Both the position numbers and the translations under genes were made by a program. Shown here piece after piece: positions 54,811 to 64,000 of a stretch of 64,000 bases of DNA. Position 1 is the first letter of the stretch. Every line of letters begins with the position of its first letter. The notes under the pieces were generated by a model. That model did no database searches, was not told where the DNA came from, and saw only the letters and a program-made list of their open reading frames with translations. This DNA comes from Dallia pectoralis (lineage: Eukaryota; Chordata; Actinopteri; Esociformes; Umbridae): the NCBI GenBank assembly GCA_029465975.1, contig CM055728.1:7056548-7120547 (forward strand), in the 5' to 3' direction.

Positions 54811-56769
54811 ATGGATGACAAAGATTTCCAAGACAATAAGGAAATTCAGAATGCAAAAGATGGAGCATCAGAATGTAGTTCCCGGCATTCTTGTTCAACA
54901 CGTTCCTCACGATCAACAGTGAGTGTTGCAGCTGCACGAGCGAGAGCAAAGGCCGAAGCTGCACGAGCCCGTGTGGAATTTGCAGAAAGGGAGATTGCCT
55001 TTAAAGTTGACAAAGCAAGATTAGAGGCTAATTTGGAAGCTTTGCATCTGGAAAAAGAAGCGGCGGCTGCTCTGGCCCAAGCAAAAATATGGGAAGCAGC
55101 AGCAGAACAAGAGGGTGAGGACTTCTACAGCAGAAAAAGCTGCCCAGCATCAGGAGAAGTCTCACAAGAACGCGTGGCTAATTATGTCAAAGACCAAAGT
55201 ACACGTCTGAGTCAGCCATCTAAGTCAGCTTTTAACTTCCAACATGAGCAACAAGCATTGCACCCCATTGGACTTTCCTCTCAATGTGGTCCTTATGCCT
55301 TAGAAGAAGATAGTAATCAGAATGTTGAACGTGATGTCTGCACATTACTGCCTTACCCACAGCGATGGTCAGAGAAATCCCAGACCCCCCAAATACCTCA
55401 CAATTCTTTTCCATCTGTCCAGCTACAAGGAAGAATCTCCCCTCAAGTGAAAACAGAGACATTACATGCCCCTCAGTATTCAAATAGTTTACCTGTACGG
55501 CAGACAGAGTCTTCAGTTATGTTGGATATGGCAAAATATCTCGCACGCAAAGAGCTCGTCAGCACCGGCTTATCACATTTTGATGACCGACCAGAAACCT
55601 ATAGAGCGTGGAAGTCGTCTTTCCTCAACACAATAAAGGATCTAGACCTTACCGCTGGGGAACAGTTGGACTTGTTGTCAAAATGGTTAGGTAAAGAGTC
55701 AGCAGAGTATGTTAGGTGTTTGAGGGCAGTTCATATAAGCAACCCACAAGCAGCTCTGAAAATGTCTTTGGAAAGGCTGGATGAATGTTATAATGCTCCG
55801 GAGGTCATAGAAAACGCTCTCTTTAAGAAGCTGGACGACTTTCCAAAGATCACAAATAGGGACTATCGCAAGTTAAGAGAACTAGGGGATGTTTTAATGG
55901 AGCTGCTCTCAGCTAAAGAAGATGGCTATCTTCAGGGCTTGGCATATTTGGACACCTCCCGCGGCATCAATCCCATCGTGGAAAAGCTGCCATATGGATT
56001 ACAGGAGAAATGGATTTCTCAAGGATCAAAGTATAAAGAAGATTATCATGTTTCTTACCCCCCGTTTTCCTTTTTCACCTATTTCATATGCCACGAGGCT
56101 AAAACAAGAAGTGACCCGAGCTTCGCACTTTCAAGCAACAGCTCTCCTCGGAGTGAGAAACCTCCTTCAAAGTACGCAAACCTAAGACCTCCAGTGTCGG
56201 TGCATAAAACTAACGTGTTCCCCACTGCAACTCAGAACGAATCAGCCCCTGAAGAAGATGTAGCAAAGCACTGTCCTATCCATAACAAGCCTCATTCCCT
56301 CAAGAAATGCCGTGGCTTCAGATTGAAACCAATTGAGGAACGGAAAGCCTACTTGAAAGAACAAGGGATCTGCTTTAAGTGCTGCTCTTCGTCTTCGCAT
56401 ATCGCTCGCAACTGCAAAGCTGCATTGAAGTGTGACGAATGCAACAGTGATCGCCACCCTTCATCGCTACATCCTGGTCCACCTCCATGGACATTCATGG
56501 CTTCCAAACGCCCACCAGAGGACGGCGGGGAGGAAGAAAAGGAAGATGATTTGTCAACACCTGCTGTGAATTCTCTGTGCACCGAGGTTTGTGGCAGCGC
56601 AGGTACAGCAAAGTCGTGCTCCAAGATTTGCCTTGTCAATGTCTATCCAAAAGGGCATTATGAGGATGCTGTAAAGATGTACGCTATGCTAGATGACCAG
56701 AGCAACAGATCATTAGCCAGGTCTGAGTTTTTTGATCTGTTCAGCATCAACAGTCATACACTTCCTTGA
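54811..56769 (+). pseudogene. BEL/Pao gag and start of protease
   Basis: The likely start is the ATG at 54811 (MDDKDFQDNKE), in a good context after ACCATC; the frame is open from a GTG at 54787. The N-terminal part has an alanine-, arginine- and glutamate-rich coiled coil (SVAAARARAKAEAARARVEF), typical of fish BEL gag. A DUF1759-type gag region follows (about 55550-56120; FDDRPETYRAWKSSFLNTIK). Next come HCPIHNKPHSLKKC and a knuckle CFKCCSSSSHIARNC (about 56370-56412). The frame ends in the aspartic-protease-like segment AMLDDQSNRSLA (about 56690), interrupted by TGA at 56767. Downstream sequence continues in the same frame with homologous content, so the stop is a lesion or, less likely, a readthrough site. 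Confidence 0.85.
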
Positions 56770-57228
56770 ACTTTGAAGACATGTGCCGGCCTGAGAGAGA
56801 GTTCTGGCAGAAGGGCTTCTGGTTATCAGATCAAAGCACTGAATGGTGGAGTTAGCCTTACACTTCCGACATTGATTGAATGCAATGACATACCAGACAA
56901 TCGTGAAGAAATTCCAACACCTAAGGCTGCTCTTCATCAACCCCACCTTAAGAACCTTGCTGCAGAGATTCCAGCTCTAGATGATGAAGCCCAGATCCTT
57001 CTTCTGCTTGGAAGAGACATTCTTAGAGCTCACAAAGTAAGGAAGCAGATCAGCGGTCCTGGGAACACACCCTTTGCTCAGAAGCTGGACTTAGGTTGGG
57101 TCTTAGTGGGTGATGTATGTCTAGGGAATGTCCACAAGCCCACTGTTAACACCTTTAAGACCAACATCCTAGAAGACGGAAGACCTACCTTGTTCAGACC
57201 GTGCACAAGTCATGTCCACCTTAAGTAG
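56770..57228 (+). pseudogene. BEL/Pao protease region, continuation
   Basis: Same frame as gag. It includes LLLLGRDILRAHKVRKQISG and LDLGWVLVGDVCLGNVHKPT, which are characteristic of the BEL segment between protease and reverse transcriptase. It is ended by an in-frame TAG at 57226-57228, after which the pol frame again continues unchanged. Confidence 0.8.
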
Positions 57229-58280
57229 AAGGTCAATCCCAGCTCACTGCATGGTCATTCTCATGACAGCTGGAATGGTAATATGGATGAAGATTCCCTT
57301 GGGCTGAATGTTTTTAAGAGAACAGTTGATGATGATAAGCGTGCACTCTCTATAGAGGATGAACACTTTCTAAAAATTATGGAAGAACAGGTTTTCCAGG
57401 ATGAGTCTTCCAGCTGGGTGGCACCTCTCCCGTTCAGACATCCGAGACCACCTCTGCCAAACAATCGAGAACAAGCGGTGAACCGTCTTTCTTCTCTACG
57501 GCGCACACTAGAGCGAAAGCCGAAAATGAAGGAACAGTTCATTGCTTTCATGCAGAAGGTGTTTGATAACAACCATGCAGAGCCAGCTCCTCCACTAACG
57601 AAGGGTAAGGAGTGCTGGTACTTACCAACCTTTGGAATATATCACCCCAGAAAACCAGACCAGATCAGAGTGGTTTTCGACTCCAGTGCGCAATTCAATG
57701 GCATCTCTCTGAACAACGTCCTGCTCACTGGACCGGACCTGAATAACAGCCTCATGGGTGTCCTGATACGCTTCAGGAAGGAGCGAGTAGCTGTGACCGC
57801 AGACATCCAACAGATGTTTTATTGTTTTGTTGTGAGAGACGATCATCGAGACTACCTACGCTTTCTCTGGTATCGAGATAATGACCTAAGCAAAGATGTG
57901 GTCGAGTATCGGATGAGAGTCCATGTGTTTGGCAACAGCCCTTCGCCAGCCGTGGCGACCTATAGCCTCAGAAGAGCTGCTATGAAGGGAGAACAGCGAC
58001 ATGGATCAGATACCAGACACTTTGTGGAACGTGAGTTCTATGTAGATGATGGACTGATATCTGTGCCAACCGCAGAGGAAGCAATTACCCTGCTAAAGAG
58101 AACACAAGCCTCTCTTGCTGAGTCGAACTTGAGGCTTCACAAGATAACATCGAACAGCGTGGAGGTCCTGAGAGCCTTTCCAATGGAAGATCATGCAAAG
58201 GACATCAAGGACTTCGACTGGGGTGGAGAAACCACTCCCACGCAGCGCAGTCTTGGCTTGATCTGGGAAGTAGCCACGAT
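57229..58280 (+). pseudogene. BEL/Pao reverse transcriptase region
   Basis: Still in the gag frame. It carries a Pao-type reverse transcriptase with WYLPTFGIYHPRKPDQIRVV, FDSSAQFNGISLNNVLLTGP, VTADIQQMFYCF, and the catalytic YVDD box at 58039-58050. Near the end, LGLIWEVA is followed by a shift of frame: homologous pol sequence continues one frame over from about 58281. The original frame stops at TAA 58345-58347. Confidence 0.88.
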
Positions 58281-60650
58281 ACATTTACTTTCCAGTCATC
58301 TGTCAGTGACAAGCCATTCACACGTCGTGGAGTTCTGTCCACAATAAACAGCCTTTTTGATCCTCTTGGGATTGTCGCTCCTGTCACTATTCAAGGGAAG
58401 TTTCTACTCAGAGACCTGACTAAGGAAGAAAGTGACTGGGATGCTCCACTTCCACAAGAGAAAAGTGGTGCGTGGGAGTCATGGAGAGATTCACTAGAAG
58501 ACCTCCAACAGCTCCATATGCCTCGAGCTTACACAGTTATCTCTCCCACAAACGCCAAGCGAAAAGAAATCTGCATCTTCTCAGACGCTTCAACCAAAGC
58601 CATCGGTGCAGTGGTATACCTTAAGACAACAGATGAAAATGGTCAGATCGACATCGGCTTCATTTTAGGAAAAGCAAGACTAGCACCACAAACAGAGCCC
58701 ACAATACCCAGACTGGAGCTGTGTGCGGCAGTACTAGCAGTAGAAATGGCTGAACTTGTTGTCCAGGAAATCGACTTCCAGCTTGATGCAGTCTTCTACT
58801 GTGACAGTAAAGTGGTACTTGGGTACATCTATAATGAGTCAAAACGGTTCTATGTATATGTCCACAACAGAGTTCAAAGGATTCGACAATCCACACAGCC
58901 AAAGCAGTGGCATTATGTGCCTACAGAACATAATCCTGCCGATCATGCTTCCCGGTCTGTTCAAGCTTCTCAGCTTACCAACACCAACTGGTTCACTGGA
59001 CCAGCATTCTTATATAAAACACAAGAAACCTGCAGTGAACAGCAAAGTGGGTTCGAGCTCATCGATCCAGAATCAGATACAGAAATCCGACCACTAGTGA
59101 CAAGCTGTGCCAATTGCACAAGAAACAAGCTACTCACAACAGAGAGATTTGGCAGATTCTCTTCTTGGTACTCTTTGCAAAGAGCAGTGGCAACACTCAT
59201 TCACATAACTCATTCGTTCCAGTCCTCAACCAGAGCTCCTTCTCAGTGCAAGGGTTGGCATCAATGTACAAAACCCCACACGGTCAGTGACCTGTTGAAG
59301 GCAAAGAAGGCAATAATCCTCTCTGTGCAGAAGGTACATTTCTCTGAGGAATTGAACACTCTCTCCAAGGGAGGAAGTATCAACAAGAAAAGCCCACTGG
59401 CCAAGCTAAATCCACTTCTAGATGAAGACGGCCTGCTTCGAGTTGGTGGCAGATTAAAGTTGGCAGATCTGAGCTGCAGAGAGAAGAACCCTGTCATAGT
59501 GCCTGGTAAGCATCATGTCTCCACATTACTCATACGTCACTATCATGAACAAGTGGAACACCAAGGGCGTACTTTCACTGAAGGGGCCATTCGGGCAGCT
59601 GGAATATGGCTTATAGGTGGCAAGAGATGCATAAGCAGCATCCTTCATGGATGTGTTATCTGTCGGAAGCTACGTGGGAAGATGGAGAAGCAGAAGATGT
59701 CAAATCTACCTGAAGAGCGGCTAAGCACTTCACCACCTTTCACGTACACAGGTTTGGATGTCTTCGGCCCTTGGACTGTGGTTGCAAGGCGCACAAGAGG
59801 AGGCTTGTCCCACAGTAAACGTTGGGCAGTGCTCTTTACTTGTATGAGCATTCGCGCTGTTCACATAGAAGTCATCGAGTCTATGGATACTTCATCCTTC
59901 ATCAACTCACTCAGAAGGTTCTTTGCTATTCGTGGCCCCTCCAGACAGATACACTCTGACTGTGGTACAAATTTCGTCGGGGCCTGCAACGAACTAGAGT
60001 TCCACGAAGTAGTGAAAGAATCTAAGGTACAGAGGTATCTGAACAGCCAAGGTTGCAAATGGGATTTCAATCCACCACACTCTTCTCATATGGGAGGCGT
60101 GTGGGAGCGCATGATTGGAGTGGCACGGAGAATCTTGGATTCCATGCTGATGCGCAGAGACTATGCTAGTTTGTCTCATGAGGTACTGTGCACTCTGATG
60201 GCGGAAGTGACGGCCATCATTAACTCCAGGCCTCTAGTTCCTGTCTCTACAGATGCAGACTATCCTCTTATACTTACTCCGTCAATGCTCCTTACTCAGA
60301 AGCAGAGTGTGCCACCACCACCTGGGAAATTCACAGAAAAAGATCTCTTTAAGCAGCAGTGGCGTCAGGTGCAGAGTTTAGCCAACCAGTTTTGGAGTCG
60401 CTGGAAGCGAGAATATCTGCCTACTCTGCAAGTTCGCCAAAAATGGCAAGATTCATGTCCTAACATTGAAGACGGGGACGTTGTGCTGTTGAAAGACAGC
60501 AAAGCAGCTCGTAATGACTGGCCAATGGCACTGGTAACGAGCACCTTTCCAGGCGAAGATGGAAGAGTTCGCAAAGTAGAGCTTAAAGTGACCAGGGACG
60601 GTTCAAGCAAAAGTTCTTCAGACCAGTGTCTGAGGTCATTCTCCTTCTGA
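58281..60650 (+). pseudogene. BEL/Pao RNase H, integrase and C-terminal region
   Basis: This is the shifted frame. RNase H motifs are visible: CIFSDASTKAIGAVVY (about 58572), PRLELCAAVLA, FYCDSKVVLGYI and NPADHASR, supplying D, E, D and D. The integrase has an H/H/C/C zinc-binding segment (HYHEQVEHQGR ... CVICRKL, about 59537-59670) and a DDE core in YTGLDVFGPW, IHSDCGTNFVG and GGVWERMIGVARR (about 59750, 59950 and 60095). A DUF5641-like tail (FWSRWKREYLPTLQVRQKW, about 60390-60450) ends at TGA 60648-60650. No stop interrupts this portion. Confidence 0.9.
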
Positions 60651-60730
60651 GAAAGGAAGATAATAGGGACAGGCCTGAATAGTGTTTAGTTAGCTATGTG
60701 TGGCATACTTTAAAGATGCCAGGCGGGGAG

Positions 60731-61278
60731 TGTTTTGTCTTCAGGTTGAATTCAGTTTAATTAACCTTCTGCCGCCCCTTTAAGTTTCTTTCAGTTAATA
60801 TGCACTTTGAACCAGAACAGGAAGTCGGCCATTTTAGTTTAGTAAGCATGTGTATTTTTGGTTGATGGGACTCACATTTCATCTGCTGCAATCTTTCTTT
60901 TGTTATATGCCATCGAAAGCATCGTCTGTAAGTATTGGTTTAGCGCAGACCCTAGAACAATATTGGGACATTATTTTTGTGATTAATGTTTTGCTAAGGC
61001 TATTTTTGTAAATGAGTCAATCTTAAGCTAAATCTAATGTACGGTAACCAGTTCTCATCTTACCAACATGCTACAGTGCATATTTGATTGTGCCTCTTGC
61101 TTATTGCATATTTTCATTTATGTTCTACAGTTTCACTCTGATTCATACTGTATATGACGGTGACAACTAATAAACCACCAGGAGCTTGGACGCTATATCC
61201 TGACTCCCGTATTCATTTGAATGGAGTTTGGCTTACTGCTAAATTGTGTACACATACACACACAACGAGGGCAGCACA
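60731..61278 (+). repeat. 3' LTR of the BEL/Pao element
   Basis: Same length (548 bp) and, as far as read, the same sequence as the 5' LTR. It is preceded by the purine tract at 60722-60730 and followed by the GAAAT duplication. Confidence 0.93.
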
Positions 61279-61283
61279 GAAAT

Positions 61284-61890
<607 letters not shown>

Positions 61891-62013
61891 ATCTGTCTGG
61901 GGTCTAATAGGTCTTGATTGTATCGTTTTTGTTTAAACGGCCACACTTATGCATGTCATCTCAACACATTATTCACTCTGCCTTAGACACACTCGTTCAT
62001 TGTTTATACTTCT

Positions 62014-62140
62014 ACACACACACACACACAAAAATATATATACACACACACACACACACACACTCACGCACACGCACGCACGCACGCACGCGCGCACACG
62101 CGCACACGCACACACGCACACACGCACACACGCACACACA
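62014..62140. repeat. Compound CA/TA/CG microsatellite
   Basis: CA, then AAAATATATATA, then CA, then ACGC-rich alternation. Confidence 0.95.
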
Positions 62141-62224
62141 ATAAAGGTACAATAAAGAACAAAGACTATAAGATTCTACATAGATAACCATGTCTTAATT
62201 TTATAAGACAAACTTGTTTGTAGA

Positions 62225-62530
62225 GTTTTATTTTTTAAATAAGTCCAACAGACACAATGAACGAATGAACATGTACACTGTACTTTAAATGAAATAGCAC
62301 ATAACAAGTGGCTTCTATAATACAAAACAGTAACATGGACAACAAACACTTACCACAACGAACGTAACTTCAAACAATGCAAAGCAAAGTGCAACCACAC
62401 CCAGTGAAAGTAAATATACCTGCTAGTTACCAAACTGAAACCTGGTGTGCGTGATTAACCTATCCACTAAATGAAAGGAGTGAGCCAACTAAAAAATCCC
62501 GGAGTGAGGAAAAAGTCCTCACTCATGACA
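62225..62530 (-). mobile_element. Divergent LTR-like copy related to 36832-37185
   Basis: AAAGTGCAACCACACCCAGT and CCGGAGTGAGG...GTCCTCACTCATGACA line up with CAGTGCAACCAAACCCAGTA and GTCCTCACTCGTAACA of the LTR at 36832-37185, in the same order and orientation. It is probably a solo LTR or remnant. The left boundary is uncertain. Confidence 0.45.
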
Positions 62531-62834
62531 GTTATATACCACCAGAAATTAGATTTCACACAACTATGGGCTATATAGAGTCATTAATTGGTTAAACGAT
62601 CGAGCTGTTAGCTGACCATACCCCTAACATTTACAATGATCTGGCCATAAAGAGCTGTTAGCTAACCACACCCCAAACCTTTACAATGATCTGCCATAGC
62701 TGTATAAGTCGCCATGGTTCCAAAATCCCCCTTCCATGAAACTCGCAAGTAACTCATTTTTTAACATACTTATAATCAAATATGTATCACCTCAATAACT
62801 GGACAAAGCTGTTACATTACTGATAAGGGGAGCC

Positions 62835-62835
<1 letters not shown>
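62531..62835. other. Intergenic DNA, nothing recognised
   Basis: A roughly 50-bp word around AGAGCTGTTAGCT(A/G)ACCA is present twice (about 62602 and 62650). No gene. Confidence 0.5.

Positions 62836-62894
<59 letters not shown>
62836..62894. repeat. (CA)n microsatellite
   Basis: About 59 bp of perfect CA. Confidence 0.97.
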
Positions 62895-62895
<1 letters not shown>

Positions 62896-63076
62896 TGTGT
62901 TTGGTCCTACTTAATATCTAATGACGAGGTTTCCACACATTTGCCCCCCCGGGGGTACAGGGGTTTGGGGGGTTCGGGGATTTGCGGCTGAGCGGGATTG
63001 TCTGAGTTTGTGGCACGTGCCGGGAGGCAGCAGCTGATTCACACAACCCCCTCTTAGAGACACACGCTCCGAAATG

Positions 63077-64000
<924 letters not shown>

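Larger units (their letters stand above)
54187..61278 (+). mobile_element. Full-length BEL/Pao LTR retrotransposon (7,092 bp), coding region broken
   Basis: The element is bounded by two 548-bp direct LTRs with TG..CA ends, and by a 5-bp target duplication GAAAT at 54182-54186 and 61279-61283. Internal order is gag with a zinc knuckle, aspartic protease, reverse transcriptase, RNase H and integrase, with integrase last: the BEL/Pao layout. A purine tract GGCGGGGAG (60722-60730) directly precedes the right LTR, as expected for the plus-strand primer. No envelope gene is present. I could not identify the primer tRNA. Two in-frame stops (56767, 57226) and a one-base frameshift near 58265-58281 break the polyprotein, so this copy should not be autonomous. 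Confidence 0.93.

Overview
The window looks like a piece of a ray-finned (teleost) fish chromosome. The evidence is spliced vertebrate coding exons of the m6A reader gene ythdf1, fish-type Tc1 and BEL/Pao transposable elements, long uninterrupted CA/GT microsatellites, and long AT-rich non-coding stretches. The species cannot be named from sequence alone.

Region 1 (1-15.4 kb) is the 3' part of ythdf1 on the + strand. I place four coding exons with consistent splice sites and phases: 12-91, 3820-5472 (low-complexity region plus the whole YTH domain), 11773-11820 (a 48-bp exon for 16 residues absent from the mammalian protein as I know it) and 11950-11979 (last 9 codons and stop). The 3' UTR probably runs to a poly(A) signal at 15423. 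Its introns are mostly tandem repeat: a 29/36-bp minisatellite (941-3216), an L1-like LINE tail (about 3420-3655) and a 47-bp satellite of about 6 kb (5636-11705).

Region 2 (15.8-21.1 kb) is almost all tandem repeat: a 34-bp array of about 106 copies, then a dead Tc1-like transposon in which two further minisatellites (42 bp and 60 bp) have expanded. About two thirds of the first 21 kb is tandem repeat, which suggests a subtelomeric or otherwise recombination-active setting (inference).

Region 3 (21-54 kb) has no protein gene I can recognise. It holds a CpG-rich promoter-like block with a CRE palindrome (about 23.1-24.36 kb) abutting an 84-bp array, CA repeats, two decayed SINE-like pieces, a decayed minus-strand LTR element (about 36.0-37.2 kb), several small tandem arrays, one possible coding exon (28778-29023), a 46-bp-arm inverted repeat with a telomere-like loop (45078-45206), and stretches that look like candidate regulatory elements.

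Region 4 (54.2-61.3 kb) is a complete BEL/Pao LTR retrotransposon with two 548-bp LTRs that read identical, TG..CA ends and a 5-bp target duplication. Its gag-pol frame is broken by two stops and one frameshift. Region 5 (61.3-64 kb) is CA-repeat-rich DNA with a divergent LTR-like repeat and no gene.

I see no bacterial-type system, CRISPR array, tRNA or rRNA. The most thought-provoking pattern is that the large arrays in and just after the gene for an m6A reader carry, on the gene's sense strand, m6A-type DRACH motifs in nearly every unit. The 34-bp array has the canonical GGACU about 105 times. This may be chance.
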